Source of the DNA: Thermococcus camini
GTDB lineage: Archaea; Methanobacteriota_B; Thermococci; Thermococcales; Thermococcaceae
Length of the DNA stretch: 64,000 nt
Assembly (NCBI RefSeq): GCF_904067545.1
Contig: NZ_LR881183.1
Location: 996,277 to 1,060,276, forward strand
Direction of reading: 5' to 3'
A model generated the notes under the pieces. That model had not been told where the DNA came from. It saw only the letters and a program-made list of their open reading frames with translations, and ran no database searches. The first letter of the stretch is position 1; every line of letters starts with the position of its first letter. Below are positions 56,288 through 64,000 of the stretch, in pieces. The translations under genes and the position numbers were made by a program.

Positions 56288-57119
56288 TTGCACTTTTAAC
56301 CTTTATCGCCCCCAGGGTTCCAGCAGTTATGAGAGCGAAACCAGCGGCGTGACGGAGGGTCAGCGTCTCCCCCAGCAGTACACTGACGCCTATTGCAACT
56401 GCCGGGGCCGGGGTTATTATGGCCGTTGCCTTGGAGAGGTTGATGCGCTTTATCGATCCGTACCACACGAGCTGGCCAGCCGCTATCACCAGACCCTCGG
56501 CGATTACAAAGCCCGAGAACTCAAGTCCAGACGCAGCCGCCAGAGGCAGGAGAAGGAGGAAGCCGAAGGTGTTCCGCAGGGCCGCTATCGTCTGAGGGCT
56601 GTAGGGAAGCCTTTTAGCTATAACGTGGCCCAGCTGCCAGAAGAGGGGCACGAGGAAGAGCAGAAGATCACCCCGCCTGAGCTCAACCGAATGTCCGGGA
56701 ACCATAATAAGAACCAGGCCCGTCAGGATAACGAGGGAATACGCCACAAGGCGCTTCGTTATCCTCTCCCCCAGAAGGAGCCACGCGAGAAGGAACGACC
56801 ACAGCACCTCGCTCCTCGTTATGAGGGCGGCGTTTATTGCGGTGCTCATCCGGGCCCCAAAGGAGTACGCAAGATAAGCGAGCGCAGTTCCGAGGAAACC
56901 GACCAGAAACGCCGGTTTTATTCCGGTAGGATTTTCACGGATCTCATCCAGCCCCCCACCCCAGCCGACCGCTGTCCAGAGAATGAGCGATGCAACTAGG
57001 GCAGAGAGAGCAGCAAAACTGATGGGGCTGGTTGGGTTGGATTTTATAACAACTGGCTCAAGTCCGTATATCACCATCCCCAAGAGCGCCAGGGCGGTTC
57101 CCATGGCTTCGCGCCGCAT
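56265..57119 (-). CDS. DMT/EamA-family transporter
   Basis: A 284-residue integral membrane protein with about ten helices in two similar halves, as in EamA drug/metabolite transporters. SFGARMSTAINAALITRSEVLWSFLLAWLLLGERIT and the second-half ATAIITPAPAVAIGVSVLLGETLTLRHAAG are the repeated signature. The solute is unknown. TATA GGTTTATAAAC (about 57140-57150) makes ATG 57119 a leaderless start; upstream frame to 57266 is rejected. Confidence 0.9.
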   Translation of the reverse strand: MRREAMGTALALLGMVIYGLEPVVIKSNPTSPISFAALSALVASLILWTAVGWGGGLDEIRENPTGIKPAFLVGFLGTALAYLAYSFGARMSTAINAALITRSEVLWSFLLAWLLLGERITKRLVAYSLVILTGLVLIMVPGHSVELRRGDLLLFLVPLFWQLGHVIAKRLPYSPQTIAALRNTFGFLLLLPLAAASGLEFSGFVIAEGLVIAAGQLVWYGSIKRINLSKATAIITPAPAVAIGVSVLLGETLTLRHAAGFALITAGTLGAIKVKSAIKTEGTP

Positions 57120-57343
57120 ACCCAGGTTTTGGTTCTCAGGGTTTATAAACCTCCCATTGGTGCACCTGAAGCCGACGGCGGGTGGACAGTACATACGATG
57201 TCCCAACATCCTGGATTTTGTCCAAGTACGTGATAAAATAGCAAAAGTTGGGGATATTAGTAACAAAATCAGTCAAAATTAAGACTTTGGGTCACAATGT
57301 TTAAATAGGGCAGTAGCTATTTATAAATTTGGGGGGGATGAGG

Positions 57344-57775
57344 ATGGCCGCGATAACCGTGAGGCCCCTGACCCTGAAAAAAATGGAAGCTCTCGGTTTC
57401 TCCCTAATGATAGTGGCAGTTGTGCTTATGGCCACCGCGGTGTGGGGGGGCTCTCACAGATTCCAAGAGGACGTCGTGCTGAACTCCGGGGAGTACTATC
57501 TTTACACGCTCAACGGCCATCAGTGGAGCACCGTGTACTTTTCGATAAAATCCACAGGGCCGGTGACGGTCTGCATCACCGATGGAACCGGCGTGGAAAT
57601 GCTCAAATCTGGAGAAGGGCCCCTGTGCTTCTTCAAGGCGGAGGACACGACCAGCATTGAGAAGATCTGGAGGTTCCCGGAGAAGGGTCACCTCTACTTG
57701 GTGCTGGTCCCGGCCCCGGGTACCCGGCAGGCCAGGGTCTCAATTACTGTAAAGAGCGGACTGATTCTGTGGTGA
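57344..57775 (+). CDS. uncharacterised membrane-anchored protein
   Basis: A protein of about 143 residues with a basic N-terminus, one membrane helix (ALGFSLMIVAVVLMATAVWGG, about 16-36) and an extracytoplasmic beta-rich domain with two cysteines (VTVCITDG and PLCFFKA) that could form a disulfide. It ends VSITVKSGLILW. I do not recognise it. GGGGGG lies before the paired ATGs at 57338 and 57344; either could start. TATA TTTAAATAGG is near 57300. Confidence 0.68.
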   Translation: MAAITVRPLTLKKMEALGFSLMIVAVVLMATAVWGGSHRFQEDVVLNSGEYYLYTLNGHQWSTVYFSIKSTGPVTVCITDGTGVEMLKSGEGPLCFFKAEDTTSIEKIWRFPEKGHLYLVLVPAPGTRQARVSITVKSGLILW

Positions 57776-57792
57776 CATTTTTCTTTTGCAAG

Positions 57793-57812
57793 CCTCGCCC
57801 ATTAGGGCGGGG
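57793..57812. mobile_element. possible IS200/IS605 end relic (hairpin)
   Basis: CCTCGCCC-ATTA-GGGCGGGG forms a stable 8-bp hairpin with one G-T pair, followed by AGGAGGTCAG. This resembles the 3' end of tnpB and the right end of IS200/IS605 elements in Archaea. No tnpA or tnpB frame is present. It follows the stop of a protein gene by about 20 bp, so it could also be a terminator. The 150 bp up to the tRNA hold nothing else I can name. Confidence 0.4.
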
Positions 57813-57964
57813 AGGAGGTCAGCATCTGGATGATCTGACTCGGTCAAGGCTTGAATGTTAGGATCTCCACGGTTGCAACGTATAACAGGAGCTGTTTTAT
57901 TGAGGATGCGATTTTACAACGGCTTTCGACTAAAGGAGTAGCTTTCGGAGAAGGAGGACGATTG

Positions 57965-58041
57965 TGGAGCCGGGAGCGGGATTTGAACCCGCGACCTGCG
58001 GATTACGAGTCCGCCGCCCTGCCGAGCTAGGCTACCCCGGC
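57965..58041 (-). tRNA. tRNA-Thr (CGU)
   Basis: On the minus strand acceptor GCCGGGG pairs with TCCCGGC (one G-T). The discriminator is T and CCA is encoded (57965-57967). The T-arm is GCGGG-TTCAAAT-CCCGC. The anticodon arm is GCGGA-CTCGTAA-TCCGC, giving anticodon CGT for Thr ACG codons. TATA AGCTTATAAACT (about 58067-58078) lies about 30 nt upstream. No intron. Confidence 0.96.
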
Positions 58042-58081
58042 ACCCGATGTTAAAGACCAGCGGGGAGTTTATAAGCTTTTC

Positions 58082-58897
58082 TCAGGGGCCACCAAGGAGC
58101 CCCCCGAAGATGGCCAGGGCCCTGGCGGGATCGGCCGCCACTATCAGAACTATGACCGCGAGGAGAAAGTTTAAGACTGTGACCCTCTGGAGCGAGGAAA
58201 CCTCCCACCGGTATATGCCAGTGGATATCCTTGCGCTCCATTCCCAGGGGGCCTTCGACACAGCCATGCCCAGGAGGAAGCCTGTAAGGACATCGTAGAT
58301 CCAGTGGTGCCCAAGGAACACCGTTGCGAACGGTATAAGGCTGTTCGTGAGTATCAGGACCTTTCCGCCGAGGCGCTTCCGGTATTTCCACAGGGTGAGT
58401 ATGTTTATCATTATGAACGTGTTGTGAAGGGAGGGGAGGACGAATTCCTGCCTCGTCAGGAGAGTATTGCTGGAAGTGTAGCCGGGCAGGTTGTAGACTA
58501 TATGCGGGGCGTAGATGTGAGCTATTAGATATATTACGCCCGCGACGGCGTATGCCATCAGGTACCGGGCAAGCAGTCGGTCGGACGCCTCCAGATCCCT
58601 CAGATACAGCAGGAGGTAAGCAACGATAAGGGCTATGGAACCGGCAAAGCCGAGATAGTACACGACGGTAAAGAGTGCGTGGAGGGGCGGCACACCCTTG
58701 GTGAACTCCACCAGGCCAACGACCAGATCCCTCGACGTGAGGGGGAGTCTGAGAAACTGTGGCGTTAAGTCCAGGCTCCAGCGCCCGATGACGCCGTACA
58801 GAACGCCGAAGGCAACCCACCCAAAGTAGCTGAGGAAGAACGCGTTCAGCCTTACTAGCACCTCCGGATCTTCAAGGCGCCGCTGGAGCATGTTCAT
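58082..58897 (-). CDS. PAP2-superfamily membrane phosphatase or transferase
   Basis: A 271-residue protein with about six membrane helices. The active-site parts are FVLPSLHNTFIMINIL near 152-167 and GHHWIYDVLTGFLLGMAVS near 198-216, the PAP2/inositol-phosphorylceramide-synthase-type histidines. The classical KxxxxxxRP part is not clear, so it belongs to the divergent transferase-like branch. It may act on a polyprenol or archaeal lipid phosphate. TGGAGGTAGAAGTT precedes the ATG. Confidence 0.85.
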   Translation of the reverse strand: MNMLQRRLEDPEVLVRLNAFFLSYFGWVAFGVLYGVIGRWSLDLTPQFLRLPLTSRDLVVGLVEFTKGVPPLHALFTVVYYLGFAGSIALIVAYLLLYLRDLEASDRLLARYLMAYAVAGVIYLIAHIYAPHIVYNLPGYTSSNTLLTRQEFVLPSLHNTFIMINILTLWKYRKRLGGKVLILTNSLIPFATVFLGHHWIYDVLTGFLLGMAVSKAPWEWSARISTGIYRWEVSSLQRVTVLNFLLAVIVLIVAADPARALAIFGGLLGGP

Positions 58898-59005
58898 AAC
58901 TTCTACCTCCAGGTAGTCAAGCCTTTAACTTCACCTTCTTGAACACTGCAGGTTTGACTCCAAGCCTTAAAAACCTTACACTCCAACCTGTGATGGTGAA
59001 CGGGC

Positions 59006-59452
59006 ATGGAGATTCCGAACTACGGGAACCTTGAGATAAATGCGGTACTTTTTGACCTGAACGGCACCCTGGCGGAGGGCGGAAGGATCGATAACGAAGT
59101 TAAACACCTCATAGAGAGGCTCGCGGATAAATACACGGTCGTCGTTCTGAGCGCGGACACCTTCGGGACGCTGGAGGAGGAGTTTAAAGGTCTTCCCCTG
59201 AGGATCGAGAGAGTTTCGAGCGGTGCCGAGAAGGCGGAAATCGCGAGGGGCTACGGACCCTATATAGCAGTTGGAAACGGCAACAACGACGTGGCAATGC
59301 TCGAAGGTGCAGAGCTTGCCTTCTGCGTGATTGGACCGGAGGGAGCAACGATTGATGCCCTCCTCGCCAGCGACGTAGTGGTGAGGGACGTTAAGGACGC
59401 CATAGGCATGCTCCTCGACGAGAAAAAGCTCATAGCAACTCTCAGAGGGTGA
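59006..59452 (+). CDS. soluble P-type-ATPase-like HAD protein
   Basis: A 148-residue HAD protein like the stand-alone phosphorylation domain of P-type ATPases (COG4087, MJ0968 type). Motif I is VLFDLNGTLAEGG near 14-26 with the nucleophilic aspartate but Asn two residues on instead of the usual Asp. Motif II is VVLSADTFGT and motif IV GNGNNDVAMLEGA. Without Asp at +2 fast phosphatase turnover is less likely. GGTGAACGGGC precedes the ATG. It lies 7 bp before the next gene. Confidence 0.8.
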   Translation: MEIPNYGNLEINAVLFDLNGTLAEGGRIDNEVKHLIERLADKYTVVVLSADTFGTLEEEFKGLPLRIERVSSGAEKAEIARGYGPYIAVGNGNNDVAMLEGAELAFCVIGPEGATIDALLASDVVVRDVKDAIGMLLDEKKLIATLRG

Positions 59453-59459
59453 GATAAAG

Positions 59460-60083
59460 GTGAAAACGCTGAAGGGTGTCGGAACAGCGGAGCTGGTGAT
59501 CAAGAAGTCCGTCTTCATAGGCTACGCATCACCCGCGGAGAAGGAAGAAGAGGCCAAAGCATTCATCGCAAAAATCAAGGCCCACCACAGTGACGCAACT
59601 CATAACGTTTCCGCATACCTCATCAACGACGGGAAGAACTTTGCAGTTCGCTACGATGACGACGGCGAGCCCAAAGGCTCTGCCGGGAAACCGGTTCTCA
59701 AGGTAATCCAGAATAAAGGCCTGAGCAATGTTGTAGTCGTCGTTACCCGCTACTTCGGCGGCATAAAACTCGGCTACGGTGGTCTGGTTAAGGCGTACAG
59801 CGATACTGCAAGTTTGGCCATCGAGAACGCGGGTATAGTCGAGGTTCACGAAACGGAACGCTTCCAGGTGACTTTTCCCTACAGTCTCTTTCACCATGTC
59901 AGGGAGACCATTGAGAATTCCGACGGGAGGGTCGTTGGAGAAGACTACGGCGAGCTGGTAACCTTCACCGTCGAGACGAGAAAGGGCGAGGCGGAAAAGC
60001 TGATGGAGCTTTTGACGGAGAGGACGAGGGGGAGGGTAAGGCTGAGGAGGCTCTTCATGAGTTCGTTTGAGGGGAGCCTCTAA
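59460..60083 (+). CDS. YigZ/IMPACT-family protein
   Basis: A 207-residue two-domain protein. The first domain has HHSDATHNVSAYLI, YDDDGEPKGSAGKPVL, VVVVTRYFGGIKLGYGGLVKAYSD, which is the IMPACT signature. The second resembles EF-G domain IV-like DUF1949. Relatives regulate translation kinase signalling in eukaryotes; in prokaryotes the function is unclear. Start is GTG 59460 after GAGATAAAG. Its last four bases overlap the convergent gene. Confidence 0.9.
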   Translation: MKTLKGVGTAELVIKKSVFIGYASPAEKEEEAKAFIAKIKAHHSDATHNVSAYLINDGKNFAVRYDDDGEPKGSAGKPVLKVIQNKGLSNVVVVVTRYFGGIKLGYGGLVKAYSDTASLAIENAGIVEVHETERFQVTFPYSLFHHVRETIENSDGRVVGEDYGELVTFTVETRKGEAEKLMELLTERTRGRVRLRRLFMSSFEGSL

Positions 60084-60904
60084 GTTCTCTTTTTCATCCC
60101 CCTCAAGAAACCCTGTATCCTCCAGAGGAGGAGAAGCAGGGGATAAAGCGGCACCGGGACGGCATAGAAGGTAACCCCCTCCTCGGTTCTTCTGGGAACG
60201 AGTTTATACACCCTCGGGTTCAGCCCTCTGGAGCGCAGCAGCTCTTTTTCGTTCTCTTTGTGGGCCTGTATGACTACATCGATGACATCAGCGTCTTCAG
60301 AACGCCTCCTCAGAATGTCAATCAGTTCTTCGCAGGTTTTTGCGCTCTCGTTCTCGAAGAGAAAATCCTCGAACACGGACCTTCTCTCTCCCCCCTTTAT
60401 CCTGCGGCATAGCTCAAGCATTAAATCGTAATCCTCAACATCATGCACCCTGTTGAGAACCCTTGAGATCATGTAAGTCCTCATGGAGCGCCCCTCAACA
60501 TGTAAAGCCCAAGCAAACGCCTCACGGAGAACTTTTATTCCCTCCGGAGTGTTTTCCAGGCACTCATACACATCCAGTAGAACGTCCACCTTCTCCTCTG
60601 GTTCGGGGATGAGATAGATCATATCACGAACCTTCCGAACCCGTTCTGGGGTGCATTCCTTGAGATACTCCTTGAAAATTCTTCCAATTCCCCATGAGAT
60701 GTCCTCCAACTCATCCAGGAGTGATAGCACCGTGCTGGTAGCTTTTTCAAGCCCATCCCGTTTGAGGAACCCAAGTCCAAGGGCCACAACGTCGTGGGAG
60801 TAGTCCAGAAGTTCTATGTCGTTGAGTTCATGACGATTAACGCTCCTGAGTGCCCTCTCCGCGTCATCAAGCTTTCCAGCTCGTATTAGCTCATCCACTT
60901 CCAT
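60080..60904 (-). CDS. unrecognised helical protein, second of a pair
   Basis: A 274-residue, almost all-helical protein. Residues 1-210 look like helical hairpin repeats (AGKLDDAERALRS; KVDVLLDVYECLENTPEGIKVLREAF; DYDLMLELCRRIKGGERRS), then a proline-rich hydrophobic stretch near the end (YAVPVPLYPLLLLLWRIQGFL) and a basic tail, perhaps a membrane anchor. No enzyme motif seen. I start at ATG 60904, with AGGTGAAGGAG upstream. It follows the gene at 60910 by five bases. Confidence 0.7.
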   Translation of the reverse strand: MEVDELIRAGKLDDAERALRSVNRHELNDIELLDYSHDVVALGLGFLKRDGLEKATSTVLSLLDELEDISWGIGRIFKEYLKECTPERVRKVRDMIYLIPEPEEKVDVLLDVYECLENTPEGIKVLREAFAWALHVEGRSMRTYMISRVLNRVHDVEDYDLMLELCRRIKGGERRSVFEDFLFENESAKTCEELIDILRRRSEDADVIDVVIQAHKENEKELLRSRGLNPRVYKLVPRRTEEGVTFYAVPVPLYPLLLLLWRIQGFLRGMKKRT

Positions 60905-60909
60905 CTCCT

Positions 60910-61758
60910 TCACCTGTAAACGAGGTAAATAGGTTCAAGTTTGAGTTCCCGCCTCACAAAGGCCCCGAGGAAACACCTGAGACCCCGCTTGAATTCCCCC
61001 ATTTTAAGGCCCTCAAGGAGCTCGCGGGGATTCTTAATAAAACCCGAGAGGAAGTAATCCTTAATTATCTCAGCGAGCAGTCTTTCGGAATTCCCTGCCA
61101 GTGAGAGGGCCTTGGTGAGTTCTCCCCTCAGTGCCAGCTCAACGCAATCGTTCCAGTAAAGGGACTCACGGTTAGTCTCAACCAGTTCTTCAATGGCCTC
61201 TTCGCAGTTTTCGATGTCCCTTCCGATACTTCGAAACAGCTTTGCCCTCGTAGGCCTGAGAAGTTCATGACAGACCTCAAGTGCCTCCCCTGGGTTTTTG
61301 GTTAGAATTGCCATTCTGAGAAGGGCCAACCTGCAGAGTTCCCTGTGATAGTTCCCCCTGGGGAGGTTGCAGATGAAAAGAACCCCTGGAAGGTTTATTT
61401 TTCGCAGTGCCTCTGTGGTTATCCTGAACACCTTGCGGACGTTCTCCCCGGCCAGGTGGAGGTTTTCAATGACGGTCACACTGTCCCAAGTTTTCCTTAA
61501 ATATTCCACGAGCAGATCGGGTTCCGTTTCGTTGCATGCCTCAAGCAGGTAAAATGCCGTCCTGTCTCCTCTGAGGGCGAGAAGCCGTGCCTCCCAAAGG
61601 ATTAACATCTTAACATTGTCTGAACAGCCATAGCGCTTTATGAGTGGAACCAGCTCACTGTACCGTCCCTTTTTTCTAAGTCTGCGGGCAACCTTGTAAG
61701 CTATCTCCTCAGGGTTGTCGCCATGCCGGACGGAGACCTGGAGGGATAAAATATCCAT
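60910..61758 (-). CDS. unrecognised helical protein, first of a pair
   Basis: A 282-residue helix-rich protein with repeat-like segments (IAYKVARRLRKKGRYSELVPLI; LIKRYGCSDNVKMLI; RELCRLALLRMAILTKNPGEALEVC; ESLYWNDCVELALRGELTKALSLAG). Pattern is TPR- or HEAT-like and the protein may be a scaffold. It is the head of a two-gene operon; TATA AAATTTTTAATAGG (about 61785-61796) lies 25 nt upstream. Divergent from the ATPase, with the tandem palindromes between. Confidence 0.7.
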   Translation of the reverse strand: MDILSLQVSVRHGDNPEEIAYKVARRLRKKGRYSELVPLIKRYGCSDNVKMLILWEARLLALRGDRTAFYLLEACNETEPDLLVEYLRKTWDSVTVIENLHLAGENVRKVFRITTEALRKINLPGVLFICNLPRGNYHRELCRLALLRMAILTKNPGEALEVCHELLRPTRAKLFRSIGRDIENCEEAIEELVETNRESLYWNDCVELALRGELTKALSLAGNSERLLAEIIKDYFLSGFIKNPRELLEGLKMGEFKRGLRCFLGAFVRRELKLEPIYLVYR

Positions 61759-61820
61759 GTAGTAGGGTGCACTGGATGCCTATTAAAAATTTATCCTGAC
61801 CTCCAGAGAAACACTTAAAT

Positions 61821-61867
61821 TTACACGGCATGTAATTTACATGGGGTGTAAATTACATGGGGTGTAA
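61821..61867. repeat. three tandem TTACA-N5-TGTAA palindromes
   Basis: TTACACGGCATGTAA (61821-61835), TTACATGGGGTGTAA (61837-61851) and TTACATGGGGTGTAA (61853-61867) are spaced exactly 16 bp centre to centre. They lie in the divergent region between a helical-protein operon and an AAA ATPase, next to or over the ATPase promoter. Regular spacing suggests cooperative binding of a dimeric regulator. Confidence 0.8.
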
Positions 61868-61892
61868 AAACTTCTTCCGAACCAGACCGGTG

Positions 61893-62987
61893 ATGGAGGA
61901 GGAATGTCTCTGGGGAGAGGGCCACAGAAAGACCGTTGAGAGCCTTCTCAGGGCAGTTCTCCGGGGCAATGCTGCGGTTCTTCTCGGTCCGAGAAGGGTG
62001 GGAAAAACGAGTGTGGTTAGTGTGATGGCAGAAAAGCTGCGGAGAAAAAGGGGACACCACTATGTCTATTTCAACTTCTCCCGATTCCTCGGGTCGAAGG
62101 CGATTTCAATATCCGATATAGAACCCAAGAGAACATCGCTGAAGATGATAACGACGAGCAAGAGCTATACACTATCTTTCAGGGGCCTCAGCGTGGAGGT
62201 GAGAAAAACGAGCATCGAGGAGTTCAGCAGGGACTTTTCAAGGCTGGTCAGGGTATTGTCTGAGAACGCCAGGCTGGGTGTTTTGATATTCGACGAAGCC
62301 CAGGTCTTAGCGAGACTGAAGAACCTCGACTTTAGAGGCCTTTTGCAGGAGATAACGGACAGCTATCCGAACATCTCCCTCGTTTTCACGGGTTCAATGC
62401 CGGGTATGCTGGTTGAATATCTGAATCCAAGCGCCGAAAGGCCCAACTTCATGCGCTCGGCGGAAATCTTCACCCTTCCAAGGTGGAGCACCAGTGAGGG
62501 GAAGGGCTACCTCATGGAGGGGTTCAGAAGTTACGGGATAAGCCTGGCGAACGAGCTGGAGCTCTCAAGAGCCGTTGAAGAGCTGGGAGGAGTTCCGGGA
62601 TTCGTCTCCCATTATGGCATCACGGTCGTCAACTTCGTGAGGGATGGAAAAAGCCCGGAAGAAGCGCTTCCAATGGCCCTTATGGAAAGCAGGAGGTATG
62701 CGCTTGAGGAATGGCGGAAGGATATAGAGGCCTTTCTGAACGTCTACAACAGTGCGGTTTACATTGGAATTCTAAGAGTCCTGGCCAAAACTTATCCAAG
62801 TGCCCTCAGGGGGGCCGAAATCTACAGGAGGCTTCAATCCATAGGTCTTGCTCCTACCAGGGTACAGCACGTCTACAAATACCTCGAAACGCTGGAAAAG
62901 GCGGGCTTCGTTCGTTCATCGGAAAAAAGGTACTGGGTTGAGGATCCACTCCTCCGGGAGGCTGTTAGAACGTTTACCACCCCATAA
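61893..62987 (+). CDS. archaeal AAA ATPase (Arch_ATPase/STAND-like)
   Basis: A 364-residue ATPase of the MJ/PH family. Walker A is LLGPRRVGKTSVV at about 33-45, Walker B LGVLIFDEAQVLARL near 130 and VFTGSMPG sensor near 165. The C-terminal winged helix (GAEIYRRLQSIGLAPTRVQHVYKYLETLEKAGFV) could bind DNA. ATG 61893 is chosen, as the earlier ATG at 61857 lies in the palindrome array; the latter would add 12 residues. Many relatives lie next to a nuclease; none is fused here. Confidence 0.83.
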   Translation: MEEECLWGEGHRKTVESLLRAVLRGNAAVLLGPRRVGKTSVVSVMAEKLRRKRGHHYVYFNFSRFLGSKAISISDIEPKRTSLKMITTSKSYTLSFRGLSVEVRKTSIEEFSRDFSRLVRVLSENARLGVLIFDEAQVLARLKNLDFRGLLQEITDSYPNISLVFTGSMPGMLVEYLNPSAERPNFMRSAEIFTLPRWSTSEGKGYLMEGFRSYGISLANELELSRAVEELGGVPGFVSHYGITVVNFVRDGKSPEEALPMALMESRRYALEEWRKDIEAFLNVYNSAVYIGILRVLAKTYPSALRGAEIYRRLQSIGLAPTRVQHVYKYLETLEKAGFVRSSEKRYWVEDPLLREAVRTFTTP

Positions 62988-63086
62988 TACCATATGGCTT
63001 TTTACTTTTTCAGGCAAATGGGGGAAAATACTCAATCGAATTTCTGTGTGGGAGACTGTCGGAACTAATTGTCTTCACTGGAGGCA

Positions 63087-63479
63087 TCAGGACCGCTCTG
63101 GCTCCACCAGCCAGTACGTCAGCAGGGCTATGGAAACAGTGTAGAGTATCGCTCCAACGGTTTCGAGGGGCCTGCCATCTGATACGCTGTCGGGGAGCCA
63201 CGCCGTCAGAACAGCAGCTAGCAGTATGAACAGCAAAACCCCCAGGAGGCTCTCAACCTGGCCAAGCACCAGTCCTACGAACTGCACCGACAGGAAGGCC
63301 TCCAGCCCCACTTCTGACTTCTTCCGGGCCCTGTGGTACATTAACAGCGAGACAACAAAGACCACCACAGACGCTATCAAAAACGGGGAATATTTCACTA
63401 TGTTTGAGGGCACATAGAACGCAGCGGGAGGAATCAACAGGAGCACCATCCAGAGGATGTCTCTTCCGTTGAGCCGCAT
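63087..63479 (-). CDS. four-helix membrane protein of unknown function
   Basis: A 130-residue protein with about four membrane helices (ILWMVLLLIPPAAFYV; FLIASVVVFVVSLLM; VLGVLLFILLAAVLTAWL; AILYTVSIALLTYWLV) and a basic loop (YHRARKK). I do not recognise it. TATA CTTTTAAAGG (about 63498-63508) places ATG 63479 about 25 nt downstream. It is divergent from abce1. Confidence 0.72.
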   Translation of the reverse strand: MRLNGRDILWMVLLLIPPAAFYVPSNIVKYSPFLIASVVVFVVSLLMYHRARKKSEVGLEAFLSVQFVGLVLGQVESLLGVLLFILLAAVLTAWLPDSVSDGRPLETVGAILYTVSIALLTYWLVEPERS

Positions 63480-63540
63480 GGATTGAGATATCCCGCAACC
63501 CTTTAAAAGGGCTTTCGGTAGGCTAACCCGGTGGTGAGTG

Positions 63541-64000
63541 ATGAGGATAGCGGTCATCGATTACGATAGGTGCAACCCTGATAAGTGCGGCCACTTCCTG
63601 TGTGAGCGCGTTTGTCCAGTCAATCGAATGGGCGGAGAGGCGATAATCATAGACGAAGAAAACTACCGCCCGGTGATCCAGGAGGCGAGCTGTACGGGCT
63701 GTGGAATCTGCGTCCACAAGTGTCCGTTCAACGCGATAACAATCGTGAACCTCCCCGAGGAGCTTGAAGAAGGCTGCGTCCACCGCTATGGAGTCAATTC
63801 CTTCGTTCTCTATCGCCTTCCGGTCGTTAAGGACGGAATGGTGGTCGGTATCCTCGGACCGAACGGAACCGGTAAAACAACGGCAGTCAAAGTACTCTCG
63901 GGTCAGATAGTCCCGAACCTCTGCGGCTATAACGATAGCTGGGACGCCGTCATAAAGGCCTTCCGCGGCAACGAGCTCCAGAACTACTTCGAGAAGCTCA
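63541..64000 (+). CDS. abce1: ABCE1 ribosome-recycling ATPase, 5' part
   Basis: The first 153 codons of ABCE1 (Rli1), cut by the window end. The N-terminal double iron-sulphur domain has the cysteine spacing C-x4-C-x3-C-x3-C (CNPDKCGHFLCERVC) and C-x2-C-x2-C-x3-C in CTGCGICVHKC, followed by the first P-loop GPNGTGKTT near 110. It splits ribosomal subunits after termination with aPelota. GGTGAGTG precedes the ATG. The rest lies beyond position 64000. Confidence 0.95.
   Translation, partial: MRIAVIDYDRCNPDKCGHFLCERVCPVNRMGGEAIIIDEENYRPVIQEASCTGCGICVHKCPFNAITIVNLPEELEEGCVHRYGVNSFVLYRLPVVKDGMVVGILGPNGTGKTTAVKVLSGQIVPNLCGYNDSWDAVIKAFRGNELQNYFEKL

Noticed and set aside
57815-57850. C/D box RNA around ATGATCTGA
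   Set aside because: The C-box match is partial, there is no C'/D' pair and no terminal stem.

Overview
The window reads as a stretch of chromosome from a hyperthermophilic archaeon of the order Thermococcales, most likely a Thermococcus. Signs are BRE/TATA promoters (T/C-TTTAAA or TTATAA) about 25 nt before many starts, GGTG/GGAGG ribosome sites, tRNA genes with encoded CCA, a thermosome with a Gly-Met tail, deoxyhypusine synthase, TiaS, Trm5, an archaeal Trm10, archease with RtcB, Bud32 and ABCE1. Genes are packed on both strands with many ATGA-type overlaps. I see no CRISPR array, no rRNA, no intact transposon and no intein.

Region by region: 1-8.7 kb has TldD/TldE, a DUF4143 ATPase and translation genes (trm5, tRNA-Glu, trm10, valS) with a candidate structured small RNA upstream of valS. 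8.7-18.8 kb is a cobamide salvage and nucleotide-loop assembly island: cobD-like, cbiB, a DUF71/COG2102 PP-loop protein, cobZ, cobS, cobY, cbiP, cobT and cbiZ. No corrin-ring genes are present, so scavenged cobinamides are probably remodelled. A uracil-DNA glycosylase homologue heads one of these operons. A 16-nt palindromic element is shared by the two divergent promoter regions that drive most of the island. 18.8-21.5 kb holds moaB and moeA, separated by a VapBC-type module. At 21.5-21.7 kb lies a three-hairpin H/ACA guide RNA.

21.7-30.9 kb has a DUF835 membrane protein with two divergent PaaK/LuxE-like adenylating enzymes, an HD phosphohydrolase, an HTH regulator and a GNAT enzyme on interlocked promoters, a lipoprotein esterase and tiaS. 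31-46.5 kb holds a VapBC pair, deoxyhypusine synthase, an overlapping cluster (SDR, isochorismatase-fold hydrolase, flavoprotein, RlmN-like radical SAM protein), a HepT/MntA module, amidohydrolase, htpX, thermosome, bud32, a second DUF4143 ATPase, a MutS-family ATPase and moaC.

46.6-50.6 kb is an ABC export-type operon with a large NEW3-like surface protein. 50.6-54.7 kb is an RNA-processing cluster (archease, tRNA m5C methyltransferase, PUA protein, rtcB) next to a VapBC pair. 54.7-64 kb has panB, a GT2 glycosyltransferase, a DMT transporter, tRNA-Thr, a PAP2 protein, a P-type-ATPase-like HAD protein, an IMPACT-family protein, a pair of unrecognised helical proteins, an AAA ATPase behind three tandem palindromes, and the 5' part of ABCE1. 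Five toxin-antitoxin modules and three AAA ATPases with their own palindromic sites mark the accessory part of the window. The most novel-looking items are the RlmN-like radical SAM cluster, the shared B12 operator, the adenylating-enzyme locus, and the tandem TTACA-N5-TGTAA array.
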